DNA of 64,000 nt from Gavia stellata (lineage: Eukaryota > Chordata > Aves > Gaviiformes > Gaviidae): assembly GCF_030936135.1 (NCBI RefSeq), contig NC_082596.1, positions 1,402,155 to 1,466,154 of the forward strand, written 5' to 3'. Positions within the stretch are counted from its first letter, which is position 1; the number at the start of each line of letters is the position of its first letter. A model generated the notes under the pieces. That model made no database searches. It saw only the letters and a program-made list of their open reading frames with translations, and was not told the DNA's origin. Positions 46,495-60,129 of this stretch are shown here, one piece after another. The translations under genes and the position numbers were made by a program.

Positions 46495-48620
46495 AAGTGT
46501 GGGGTGCAGACCTGGGGTTTGGGGTGCGGGGCAGGTGTGGGGTGCAGACCTGGGTGCAGATCTGGGGTTTGGGGTGCAGGGGAGGTGTGGGGTGCAGACC
46601 TGGGGTTTGGGGTGCGGGGCAGGTGTGGGGTGCAGACCTGGGTGCAGATCTGGGTTTTGGGGTGCAGGGGAGGTGTGGGGTGCAGACCTGGGTGCAGATC
46701 TGGGGTTTGGGGTGCGGGGAAGTGTGGGGTGCAGACCTGGGGTTTGGGGTGCGGGGCAGGTGTGGGGTGCAGACCTGGGTGCAGGTCTGGGTTTTGGGGT
46801 GCAGGGGAGGTGTGGGGTGCGGACCTGGGGTTTGGGGTGCGGGGCAGGTGTGGGGTGCAGTCCTGGGTGCAGATCTGGGGTTTGGGGTGCAGGGGAGGTG
46901 TGGGGTGCAGACCTGGGGTTTGGGGTGCGGGGCAGGTGTGGGGTGCAGACCTGGGTGCAGATCTGGGGTTTGGGGTGCAGGGGAAGTGTGGGGTGCAGAC
47001 CTGGGGTTTGGGGTGCGGGGCAGGTGTGGGGTGCAGACCTGGGTGCAGATCTGGGGTTTGGGGTGCAGGGGAAGTGTGGGGTGCAGACCTGGGGTTTGGG
47101 GTGCGGGGCAGGTGTGGGGTGCAGACCTGGGTGCAGATCTGGGTTTTGGGGTGCAGGGGAAGTGTGGGGTGCAGACCTGGTGTTTGGGGTGCGGGGCAGG
47201 TGTGGGGTGCAGACCTGGGTGCAGACCTGGGGTTTGGGGTGCAGGGGAGGTGTGGGGTGCAGACCTGGGGTTTGGGGTGCAGGGGAGGGGTGGGGTGCAG
47301 ACCTGGGTGCAGATCTGGGGTTTGGGGTGCAGGGGAGGTGTGGGGTGCAGACCTGGGGTTTGGGGTGCGGGGCAGGTGTGGGGTGCAGTCCTGGGTGCAG
47401 ATCTGGGGTTTGGGGTGCAGGGGAGGTGTGGGGTGCAGACCTGGGGTTTGGGGTGCGGGGCAGGTGTGGGGTGCAGACCTGGGTGCAGATCTGGGGTTTG
47501 GGGTGCAGGGGAAGTGTGGGGTGCAGACCTGGGGTTTGGGGTGCGGGGAAGGTGTGGGGTGCAGACCTGGGTGCAGATCTGGGTTTTGGGGTGCAGGGGA
47601 AGTGTGGGGTGCAGACCTGGTGTTTGGGGTGCGGGGCAGGTGTGGGGTGCAGACCTGGGTGCAGACCTGGGGTTTGGGGTGCAGGGGAGGTGTGGGGTGC
47701 AGACCTGGGGTTTGGGGTGCAGGGGAGGGGTGGGGTGCAGACCTGGGTGCAGATCTGGGGTTTGGGGTGCAGGGGAGGTGTGGGGTGCAGACCTGGGGTT
47801 TGGGGTGCGGGGCAGGTGTGGGGTGCAGACCTGGGTGCAGATCTGGGGTTTGGGGTGCAGGGGAGGTGTGGGGTGCAGACCTGGGGTTTGGGGTGCGGGG
47901 CAGGTGTGGGGTGCAGACCTGGGTGCAGATCTGGGTTTTGGGGTGCAGGGGAGGTGTGGGGTGCAGACCTGGGGTTTGGGGTGCGGGGCAGGTGTGGGGT
48001 GCAGACCTGGGTGCAGATCTGGGGTTTGGGGTGCAGGGGAGGTGTGGGGTGCAGACCTGGGGTTTGGGGTGCGGGGCAGGTGTGGGGTGCAGACCTGGGT
48101 GCAGATCTGGGGTTTGGGGTGCAGGGAAGGGGTGGGGTGCAGACCTGGGGTTTGGGGTGCAGGGGAGGGGTGGGGTGCAGACCTGGGTTTTGGGGTGCAG
48201 GGGAGGTGTGGGGTGCAGACCTGGGGTTTGAGGTGCAGGAGGAGACGTGGGATGCAGACCCAGGGTGCAGGGGGAGATTTGGGGTGCAGGGGAGGTGTGG
48301 GGTGCAGACCTGGGTGCAGACCTGGGTTTTGGGGTGCAGGGGAGGTGTGGGGTGCAGACCTGGGGTTTGGGGTGCGGGGCAGGTGTGGGGTGCAGACCTG
48401 GGTGCAGACCTGGGGTTTGGGGTGCAGAAGAGGTGTGGGGTGCAGACGCGGGTGCAGAGCTACAGTGTGGGGTGCAGGGGAGGTGTGGGGTGCAGACCTG
48501 GGATTTGGGGTGCAGGGAAGGCATGGGGCGCAGACCTGGGATTTGGGGTGCAGGGGGAGGCAGGGCATGCAGACCCAGGGTGCAGGGGGAGATTTGGGGT
48601 GCAGGGGAGGTGTGGGGGTG
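46495..48620. repeat. 88-bp G-rich minisatellite upstream of GFUS
   Basis: Unit built from GTGGGGTGCAGACCTGGG, GTTTGGGGTGCGGGGCAGG and a CTGGGTGCAGATCTGG part. Successive GCGGGGCAGG landmarks are 88 bp apart (46,526 and 46,614; 46,751, 46,839, 46,927 and 47,015), with some shorter variants. The + strand has runs of three to five G throughout, favouring G-quadruplexes. The unit has no stop in any frame, so frames of 750-965 codons appear on both strands; they are not genes. Confidence 0.95.
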
Positions 48621-48955
48621 TTGGGTGAGCCCCCGTTTCCGGAGGCCGGGCAATGCCGTGTGGCAGGATCTGGCCCCAGCCCAGGTGCCACCGGCACCCG
48701 GGGAGCCCACGGGCCGGTTTCATTAATTACTAACTACAGCTGACGAGTTTCTGCTGCCCCGGCCGGGCTGCGTCACCGCCAAACACACCGCTTCCGCTTC
48801 CCTTTTCGCTTTTGCTGGCAGAAGCGGGTAAAAGCCCCCCGAAAAAATAATCCTGCCGGCCTGGCACGTGGCTGATGCTCACGGGCACCCATGCCAGGGT
48901 GGGGCTGAGCTCAGCAGTCCATAGCGGGGTGCACCCCAGGGTGACACCGGCTTAG

Positions 48956-51651
<2,696 letters not shown>

Positions 51652-51980
51652 CAGGCCAATGCGGCACCGGGACCGGCATCACCCGGCACCATCCTCTTCA
51701 TCTCAGGGTTGTCCTTTGCTGGGGCAGAGGACAGGGCTGGGGGTGGGGGGGTGACAGTGACATTTCCAAAGTAAAAGGGGGCCAGAGCCCAGGGAGCAGC
51801 CCCCACATTCCTGCCCACTGCTGGGAGCGGTATGGGACACCCAGGGTGGTGGTGGGGGAAGTTGGGGCACCCCAGACAGGGTGGTAGCCACCAACTGGAG
51901 CCACCACCGCTACCTTGGCCACATGCAAGAAGCTGGTGGCTCCTGCTGAGCTGTAATGGGCTACACTGCTAATTAGCTGT

Positions 51981-51986
51981 AATAAA
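51981..51986 (+). terminator. GFUS polyadenylation signal AATAAA
   Basis: AATAAA in GCTGTAATAAAGAGAAGG, 330 bp after the GFUS stop codon and about 180 bp from the opposing signal of the next gene. Confidence 0.8.
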
Positions 51987-52165
51987 GAGAAGGTGATCAG
52001 GGTTCCTCCGGCACAGGGTTCCTCCGGCACAGGAATGGCAGCCGGGCATGTGCTGTTGCTTTCGGCACGTGGGGATGGTTCCAAAGCCCCCAGCAAAGCC
52101 ACCCCTGCCCAGCATCAGGTAGGGGGAAGACCAGAACGGGGAAGGCTCCAGCTGTAAATATGGCA

Positions 52166-52171
52166 TTTATT
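52166..52171 (-). terminator. Polyadenylation signal of the brambleberry-like gene
   Basis: On the minus strand TTTTAATAAATGCC gives AATAAA about 480 bp beyond the proposed stop codon. Its distance suggests either a long 3' UTR or a further 3' exon not resolved here. Confidence 0.65.
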
Positions 52172-52648
52172 AAAATATATGCAAATAGCATAAAACTGGT
52201 GGAATGAGGAGCGTCCGCCCCGCAGCACGGTCCCGTACCCTCGTTGAATGGCACCCTTAGGGTCCTGAGCACCACCACATGTTCTCCACCAGGATCTGGA
52301 AGAGCCAAAAAAGGGTTTAAAACCCCTCTGGGAGGGGGTAGAGGGTCAAACATGGGGGGACGAGTCCACAGCCAAGCCGCTGCACGAGGCTCAACCAGTG
52401 GCATGGACGTGGCAGAAGCTCTGCCCGGGAATGGCTTTCTTCCGGCACCGCTGCCTGGCCCTGGTGAGCCCCTGGCATGGGGACCGTGGGGACAGCAAGT
52501 ACCTATGGAAGAGAGACCCATCAGCAGCAGCACCCCAAGAAGCTCCCAGAGGGGCTGTCCCCCACCACTGTCAGGTCACTGGCTGCACCCCAAGGTGACA
52601 CCAGCCCCTGGTGTCCCTGGAGAAGGGATGTCCCCGATGCTTGGCCAC

Positions 52649-55600
52649 TCACACATCGCTGGTCAGAGACTGGCTCGGGCTGCAGGGTTTGGGCTCCCAG
52701 CGCTTCCCAGCACCCGGGGCTGGCTCCAGCGTCACCTGGTTGGGGAAGAAGGGGTTGAGACAGGGCATCCTCCGTCCCCACTGACCCTCCTGTCCTGCAG
52801 GAGATGTCCCTTGTCCCCTGGGGACATGTGGGTCATACAGGATGGGTGCCTTGGCCATCCTTGCAGGACACCCCCCTCCACCCAAAATTTCTCCCTGTGC
52901 ATCACATCCCCAGCCCTGGCCCCTCTCCCAACGGGGTGTCCAGCACCCAGAGGTGCAGTCACGATGAGGACACCCCAGCCCTAGAGGACCTGATCCTCAG
53001 GGGGACCCAGCCAGTCCCCAGGAGCAGGGTCTGGCCCAACCTGGGGACATCCCACCCAGCACCTACCCCCAGCTCAGGCTTACCTGACATGAGCTCAGCT
53101 TTGTCCTCCGGCCACCGGGGACGGGTGACACCTGCCCTGCTAAGCCATGGGGGTCCCCTGCCATCACTGGGTGCTGCTCCGGGCGTGAGGGCTCTGCAAG
53201 AACACGGCATGGGTGGTGACACACTCCCAGCGCTGCTGTCCCCAGGTGTTGGAAGGGGACACCCTGGGGTGGTGCACAAGCCCTAGCATAACCTGGGGAC
53301 ACTCTGGGGTAACACACATGCCCCAGCACAGGATGGGGACATGCTGGGACTTCAGGCCCCGGTCCTACAGCCACCACACATCCCACCTCATGGTCATCTC
53401 TGCCACGTCCCCCAGCCCGGCCAGCTCTCACCTTGTAGGCAGCTCATCTCCATCCTGTCCAGCTCCTCCTGCAATAGCTCTATTTCATATTCCCTACGTG
53501 GGAAGAAGGAAAACCAGAGCCCCATCGCCTTGGAGGTTCCTGTGTCGCTATCATGACGGCAGCCCCCTCTCCAGCCTCCCCACACCCTCCTCCGGGTAGA
53601 AATAGGGCAGGGAGCTGGGATGAGGTGCCCAAAAGCCACCAAGATGTGTCCTGCCCCCTCCTGGGGACCAGCAGCCCACCCTGGGGACCTCTGCCAGATG
53701 GCAGCAGGATGGGACACCCAAGATGGGTGCCCAGGCTAGGTCCCGGCAGCTCCCAAGGGTGCCATGCCCTCCCTCCCAGCTATCTCCTACCTCTCCGGGG
53801 TGGAGGTGAGCCGGTGACGGGGCTCCTCCCGGGGAGTCACCAGCCGGGTTCCCCCAGCACGGCGGCGGGCGGCCGCCACCAGCCACTGCCCTGCGGGGAA
53901 GCGAGAGGGTGGGAGAGAGCGAAGCACCCCCAGCCCACTCCCGTAGCACCCCCAGGGTGGCGTGTCCCCAAGCCAGGTCCCCCCCGACACCCGTCCCCAC
54001 CTGCCACAGCAAGGGCCAGGAGAGCGGAGAGTGCCGGGATGCTGAGGAGCTCAACGAAGGCACTGGAGGCGAGGAAGAGGAGGAGGAGGATGGCAGCACA
54101 GGGCGGCGTGGCCATTAGTAGTGCGACCAGCAGCACAAAGTAGGAGCCATGTAGGATGCAGGTGGAGATGGCACTCGGGCTCTGACCTGCGGGATGGGGA
54201 GCAAGAGCCCGGTGTTGGCACCCACCAGCACCCATCCGCCCTCCAGCACCCATCCCCAGCTCACCGGCTGGGTCGAGGACGGTGTAGAGGTGCTGCAGAC
54301 GGTTCTCCAGCCGGCTCTGTGCACCCTCCACAGCTGCCAGCATCAGCCCCAGGCTCTGGTTGACCCACCGCAGCTTCTCCATCACCTCCTCCATCTGACG
54401 CTGCTGGGCCAGGAGAAGGGCCAAGTCATTCTCTGCACGCAGAGGAGATGGATACGGCATCGGGAAGCTGCACCCAGGGGTGTCCCGGTGCAAAAAGAGC
54501 TGGGAACGGGGTTCGCCGCCTTCCCACCTAGTTGGGAATAGACCTCCCGAGCTCTTTCCTGCGTGCGGTGAAGGTCGGACAGGACAACCCAGTGCCCTTC
54601 CCGGAGCCCTGCGGCCCCACGGCTGCTCACATTCCCTGTAGGGAAGCACGAGAGGTTGGGTTGGTCCCCGAGGTGGGACACGGGGACGCAGCAGCATCCC
54701 GGCCGGCAGCTCTTACCCATCCGCTGGGCACCGTCCTCCGTGAGCGGGGCCACCCGGTGCTGCCTGCCGGCGAAGAGGGTCTCATCCAGCACCGGCTGCT
54801 CCAGGCTGTGGTGGATGGGGGTCTCCAGTCTCGGCTGCGGCCACCCGCTCGGCCGCTCCCGCAGCTCCTCCTGGGGTGAACATTAGCGGGGTGGTGATGG
54901 GGGGGGTGGCCCCACAGCCCCCCACGGCAATGCCCACCATCACATCCCAGGTGGATGCTGGCTCTCCCCACGGGCACCCCCCAAAATGAGCCCCCTCAGT
55001 GTTTAAATCTCCATCCCACGCCGCGCTGGGGAAAGAGACTTCGGGAAAGCCTTCGGAAGTGAGCAAGGCTGGGAAGGGGATCAGGAGGGGAACCCCCCAT
55101 CTGCCACAGGGGAAATGAGCTAAACAGAGCTGGTTTTACCCCAAAATGAGGATGAGAGGCTGAGCAGAGGTGGCTGAGCGCAGCGTGGGCTTTGTGGCTA
55201 CGAGTTTTGGGATTTGAGGGGGGGGAATTGCGTTAGACTACTATAGGATTTGGGGTGGAATTGGAGAAAACAGGATTTGGGGTGCCCTGTCCTGGCACCT
55301 TACCGTGTCTGGGGTGCAGGGGTACCTCCGGCGACCCCCGGCACTGGCCTGGCAGTTGAACAAGTCCACCCCCAGCTTCGCCGCCACCTCCTCCTCGCTC
55401 GGGTCGGCGCAGGTCGAGCGGAGCCGCACCACGACCTGGTGGCAGCACTGGTGTCAGCAGGGCTCAGCACCCATGGGTGCTCCCAGCAGGGCTGGGGTGG
55501 GGGGTACAGATTGGGGAGGGGGTTGGGTGGGAAATTAAGGGGAAAGGTGTGAGCCCAACGCAGCATTTGGCCTTCAGACCCCCCCCAAAACCATCCTACG

Positions 55601-55928
55601 TGGGTGTGGGGCACCCCACGCCTGGCAAAGCGGCTGCCCAAGGTAGGGGGGTCCCAGGGCCCCCCATTTCCCAGCTGGAAGTTGGGGGGGGGGGGGAGCC
55701 CCACTGCCACACCTGATGGTGGCCGGAGTCTGGCGGTGACAGCTCCCAGCACGTGGCTTCGGCCCGGAACCGCTTGTCACCCGTGGTCATCTCGAAGGGG
55801 ACATCGTGGGGGATCCCCACCTCCGGGGGGGTCCCCAACTCCTCCGGGGGGGTCCCGAGGCTCTGCCACCCAAAAAACCTGGCAGCGGCACAGAGGAGCA
55901 GCAGAGCCCAACAGCTCTGGGGCAGCAT
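52649..55928 (-). CDS. bmb: Brambleberry-like nuclear fusion protein (KAR5/GEX1 family)
   Basis: The family acts at the nuclear envelope in membrane fusion of nuclei: yeast Kar5 in karyogamy, plant GEX1, zebrafish Brambleberry in fusing embryonic karyomeres. Ten minus-strand exons assemble with GT/AG sites and compatible phases: 55,713-55,928; 55,304-55,435; 54,717-54,870; 54,528-54,635; 54,265-54,432; 54,001-54,186; 53,791-53,890; 53,432-53,493; 53,084-53,193; 52,649-52,735, giving about 440 aa. Seen in order: a signal peptide (SCWALLLLCAAARFFG); a Cys-rich segment VVVRLRSTC...LFNCQASAGGRRRYPCT (73-116); a coiled-coil region with DLHRTQERAREVYSQL and EEVMEKLRWVNQSLGLML; two or more membrane helices (about 271-320); and the tail TSTPEREYEIELLQEELDRM, which closely matches my memory of Brambleberry. 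The conserved segment usually following YPCTP is not found. Fish proteins are, as I recall, longer. The last exon is the least certain. Confidence 0.8.
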
Positions 55929-56398
55929 GATGGCGGGGGGGGGGGGGGGGAAGGTGGGTCCTGCGGGGAAAAAGGGGGTGGGGAGCACCCCGAGGCCGGG
56001 AGCAGCCCCCCCAAATCCAGGGAGAGGTTTGGGGGACCCCCCCCCCCCCACATTGAGGGGGACCCACTCTATTGGGGGCGACCCCCCCCCCATAGACCCA
56101 GGGGCCTCGGGTGCAGCCCCGCCCCGGGAAGGGCTGGGGACCGGGTGTCCCCCCCCCTTTCCCCGGGTCGCGGGGGGGTCCCCCCACGCGTGGACCGGAG
56201 CGGCCCCACCCCGGACGCAGCCACCGCCCCCCCGCGGCGCCCCCGCACCTGCGCAGACACCCGCCCCTCTCCCAGGCCCCGCCTCTTATCACCAGGCGCC
56301 ACCAATGGGCGGGCGGGGGCGGGCAGATAGCAGCCAATGGGTGTTTTCGGGAGGGGGGCGCGGCCTGGAGGGGGCGTGTCCGGGCGGCGGGCGGCGCG
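55929..56398. promoter_or_regulatory. Bidirectional promoter region between the brambleberry-like gene and PYCR3
   Basis: The two start codons are 470 bp apart in divergent orientation. The interval is GC-rich, with CCAAT boxes at 56,302 and 56,334 and GC boxes (GGGCGGGCGGGGGCGGG) at 56,308-56,324. No TATA box is seen. Homopolymer G and C runs at 55,937-55,950 and 56,038-56,050 may be poorly resolved in the assembly. Confidence 0.6.
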
Positions 56399-59300
56399 AT
56401 GGAGGCGGCGGAGCTGCGGGTGGGGTTCGTGGGCGCCGGGCGGATGGCGGGCGGCCTGGCCCGGGGGCTGCTGCGGGCAGGTAGGGGCGGGGGGGGCAGC
56501 CCGAGGGGGCCCTGCCCCGTGGAACGCTGTGGGGATACGGGGACAGCCTCATCCTGCCCCTCCGTGGGGTCCCTGCCCCATAGATCGGTGTGGGGACATG
56601 GGGACAGCTCCATCCTGTCCCCCTCTCCGGGGTCCCTGCCCCATAGATCGGTGTGGGGACATGGGGACAGCTCCATCCTGTCCCCCTCTCCGGGGTCCCT
56701 GCCCCATAGATCGGTGTGGGGACATGGGGACAGCTCCATCCTGTCCCCCTCTCCGGGGTCCCTGCCCCATAGATCGGTGTGGGGACATGGGGACAGCTCC
56801 ATCCTGTCCCCCTCTCCAGGGTCCCTGCCCCATAGATCGGTGTGGGGACATGGGGACAGCTCCATCCTGTCCCCCTCTCCAGGGTCCCTGCCCCATAGAT
56901 CGGTGTGGGGACATGGGGACAGCTCCATCCTGTCCCCCTCTCCGGGGTCCCTGCCCCATAGATCGGTGTGGGGACATGGGGACAGCTCCATCCTGTCCCC
57001 CTCTCCGGGGTCCCTGCCCCATAGATCGGTGTGGGGACATGGGGACAGCTCCATCCTGTCCCCCTCTCCGGGGTCCCTGCCCCATAGATCGGTGTGGAGA
57101 CATGGGGACAGCTCCATCCTGTCCCCCTCTCCGGGGTCCCTGCCCCATAGATCGGTGTGGGGACATGGGGACAGCTCCATCCTGTCCCCCTCTCCGGGGT
57201 CCCTGCCCCATAGATCGGTGTGGGGACATGGGGACAGCCCTGTCCTGTCCCCCTCCCGGGGTCCCTGCCCCATAGATCGGTGTGGGGACATGGGGACAGC
57301 TCCATCCTGTCCCCCTCTCCGGGGTCCCTGCCCCATAGATCGGTGTGGGGACATGGGGACAGACCTGTCCTGTCCCCCTCCCCAGGGTCCCTGCCCCATA
57401 GATCGGTGTGGGGACATGGGGACAGCCCCATTCTGTCCCCCTCTCCGGGGTCCCTGCCCTCCCTGGGGTCCCTATGCCTCCCACAGATCAGTGTGGGGAC
57501 ATGGAGACAGACCTGTCCCCCCTCCCGGGGTCCCTGCCCCACAGAGTGGCATGGGGACATGGGGACAGCCCCATCCTGTCCCTCTCCCCGGGGTCCCTGC
57601 CCTCCCTGGCGTCCTTACGCCTCCCACAGATCAGTGTGGGGACATGGGGACAGCCCTGTCCTGTCCCCCCTGCCGGGGTCCCTGCCCCATAGATCGGTGT
57701 GGGGACATGGGGACAGCCCTGTCCTGTCCCCCTCCCCGGGGTCCCTGCCCCACAGAGTGGCCTGGGGACATGGGGACAGCCCCATCCTGCCCCCCTCCCC
57801 GGGGTCCCTGCCCCACAGATAGTGGGGGCACAGCCCTGTCCCTCCCCGCCGTGGGGTGTCCCTGGTTGTCCCTGCCCCATAGCGCAGTGTGGGGACAGCC
57901 CTGCCCCTACTCAGAAGCCGGGAGATGGCCCCTGCTTTTGGGGTCACCTCCCTTGTCACTGCACCGTGGCACAACGGGGTGCCCAGAGCTGTCCCCGTGG
58001 GGTGCTCGTGCTGAGCCATGGGGTGCTCATGCCGGACTGGCAGGATCCGGCCCCGGCCCCCTTTCCTCTACGTCCCCCAGGCTGATCGGGCTGGGGTTGG
58101 AGGAGAGGAGCACATCCCGGCTGAGATCGGGGTGCCTGGGCTGCGCTGGGGTGTCCCCACCACCCTGGGGGCCACCCCGGCCGCTAACCCCAGTCCCCGT
58201 GTTCCCCAAGGGAAGGTGCCAGCCAGCAGCATCCTGGCCAGCGCTCCCTCGGACAAAAACCTGGACGCTTGGCGGGTAAGTGGGAATGTGGGGTGACAAG
58301 CCACCCTGCTCGGTGGCTGTGGGATGTGCCAGGCGCGTTGGGGTTCCCCTCGCCACGATTTCAGGGCACCCTTTTCCCCCCGCACAGGGCTTTGGCTCAT
58401 CCTTCCCAAGCCTGGGTGAAATCCAGGCAGAGCCTCGGTGGCTTTGCGGCCAGAATGGGTCCCCAAGCCGTGTCCCTGCATGAAACGGTGCCTTGCCCAT
58501 GGGGGTGCCGGGGGTGCGGGGTGCCGGGCTGTGACACCTCTCCCTGCCCGCGGGCAGGAGTCGGGCTGCCGGACCACACACTGCAACCTGGAGGTGCTGC
58601 AGGAGAGCACCTTGGTCTTCCTGGCCACCAAACCCCACGTCCTGCCGGGCGTCCTGCAGGAGATCCGTCCTGCCGTGGGACCCCACCATGTCGTCGTCTC
58701 GCTGGCGGCCGGCGTCACCCTCCAGACGCTGCAGCGGGTGAGCCTCCTCCTCTTCCTCCTCTTTTTCCTCCTCCTCCTCCTTCTTGTCCCATTTGCACCT
58801 GCGCCTGTGGAGAAGGACACGCTGCTGTGGCTCCGTCCCCACCCAGGTCCTTCCCCATGGACTGCCAGCCCCAATGGGTGATACCCACCGGTGTCTCAGG
58901 GCACCCTTGGGTGCTGCTCAGAGCTGGCACCCCTCTCCCATCCCCATCTCTCCCCAGCTTCTCCCTGCCGGGACCAAGGTGCTGCGGCTCATGCCCAACC
59001 TGCCGTGCGTGGTGCAGGCAGGGGCGATGGTCTTCGCCCGAGGCAGCGGTGCCGGTGACGAGGAAGCCGCCCTGCTGAAGAGCCTGCTGTCCTCCTGCGG
59101 GCTCTGCGAGGAGGTCCCCGAATCCTACATCAACATCCACACCGGTCTCAGCGGCAGTGGGGTGGCCTACGTAAGCATCCACGCTCGGTGGGCACCGGCT
59201 CACCGGCGGGACACAGGAAACCGGCAGTAATCCCACTCGTGCGGCGTTGGGGTTTGGGGTCCCCCCTTGTGCCACGCTCACCCCCGATGCTCTTCTCCCC

Positions 59301-59933
59301 TAGGTCTACATGTTCGCTGAAGCCTTGGCCGAGGGAGCGGTGAAGATGGGCATGCCGGGCGGCTTAGCCAGCAGGATCGCGGCTCAGACGCTGCTGGTGA
59401 GTCGGTGCCGTCGCTTGGGGACAGTGTCGTTCCTCTCCCTCCTGCCCCACAGCTCCCACCTGGCTTGGGCACCCTGTCACCGTTGCTGCCCCGGGCTCTG
59501 CGGCACCTGGCAAGGTGCCATAGTGAGGGAGGAGGTGCTGGATGGTGTCCTGCCTCAGTTTCCCCTCTTGAAACTGAAGATGAGATCACCAGGAGACAGC
59601 GAATGGCATGGCGGTGGGATAGATGCTTCGACACCTTGTCCCCCGCTGTGGGGGTGTGGGCGATGGGAGGACACTGCCATCCCATCCCCGGCCAAGGAGA
59701 GGGGGGTTTGAGAGGTCCCCTTCTCTCTGACCCACCCTGGTCTCCCGTAGGGTGCAGCGAAGATGATGCTGGAGACGGGGGAGCACCCGGCGAAGCTGCG
59801 AGGAGACGTCTGCACTCCCGGAGGAACCACCATCCACGCTCTGCACCAGCTGGAGAAGGGTGCGCTGCGGGCCACTGTCATGAACGCCGTGGAGGCGGCC
59901 ACCAACCGGGCATGCGACGTGGCCGAGGACTAG
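56399..59933 (+). CDS. PYCR3: Pyrroline-5-carboxylate reductase 3
   Basis: Catalyses the last step of proline synthesis, NAD(P)H-dependent reduction of pyrroline-5-carboxylate; the PYCR3 form is cytosolic and linked to the ornithine route. Six exons with canonical splice sites: 56,399-56,480; 58,211-58,275; 58,558-58,737; 58,958-59,170; 59,304-59,396; 59,751-59,933, giving 271 aa (human about 274). Seen: the Rossmann motif [12 protein letters not shown] (8-19), [23 protein letters not shown], the sequence [11 protein letters not shown], and the family signature [19 protein letters not shown] in the C-terminal dimerisation domain. Alignment with remembered human PYCR3 (formerly PYCRL) is end to end. 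Intron 1 (1.7 kb) is mostly a 63-bp minisatellite. The order GFUS then PYCR3 fits the human 8q24.3 neighbourhood. Confidence 0.97.
56570..57830. repeat. 63-bp minisatellite in PYCR3 intron 1
   Basis: Unit contains GATCGGTGTGGGGACATGGG and CCATCCTGTCCCCCTCTCC; starts at 56,583, 56,646 and 56,709 show a 63-bp period. About twenty copies are present, nearly identical in the first two thirds and degrading to the right. Because 63 is a multiple of three and the unit lacks stops in several frames, long repetitive open frames appear on both strands; they are not genes. Confidence 0.95.
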
Positions 59934-60105
59934 CGGTGTGGCTGCAAACGAGCCCCTCCGTCCCATCCCCTGTGGGGCAGGAGGGGCAATGGGGACCAGT
60001 CCGAACCCCTTCAGGGAGCAGGGGGACCCTGACATCCCCAGGAGAACCTGGCTGGGGGTGGGAGATGGGTCCACGCCACGTGCTACTTCTGCAGGGCTGG
60101 GACCG

Positions 60106-60111
60106 AATAAA
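60106..60111 (+). terminator. PYCR3 polyadenylation signal AATAAA
   Basis: AATAAA in GACCGAATAAACGTGG, 173 bp after the PYCR3 stop codon. Confidence 0.85.
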
Positions 60112-60129
60112 CGTGGGCAGCACGATGGC

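Noticed and set aside
48247-48726. Collagen-like or Cys/Gly-rich secreted protein
   Set aside because: The Gly/Cys pattern is a translation of the G-rich minisatellite in an arbitrary frame.
45800-48740. Open frames of 748-965 codons on both strands
   Set aside because: They lie in the CpG-rich and 88-bp minisatellites. The same peptide cycles through three frames because 88 is not a multiple of three and the unit lacks stops; no splice context or domain is present.
52244-52984. 246-codon plus-strand frame opposite the brambleberry 3' end
   Set aside because: Low-complexity Pro/Gly/Ser composition; it is the antisense shadow of exon 10 and the 3' UTR.
53551-54697. 182- and 286-codon continuous minus frames as single-exon genes
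   Set aside because: They merge brambleberry exons with introns; the exon pieces splice better with canonical sites and consistent phases.
56570-57830. Regular 63-bp repeats considered as a CRISPR array
   Set aside because: The repeats are contiguous with no variable spacers, in a vertebrate intron.
55777-58279. Open frames of 311-722 codons over PYCR3 intron 1
   Set aside because: They translate the 63-bp minisatellite and run across the real PYCR3 exon 1 and the brambleberry exon 1 in wrong frames.
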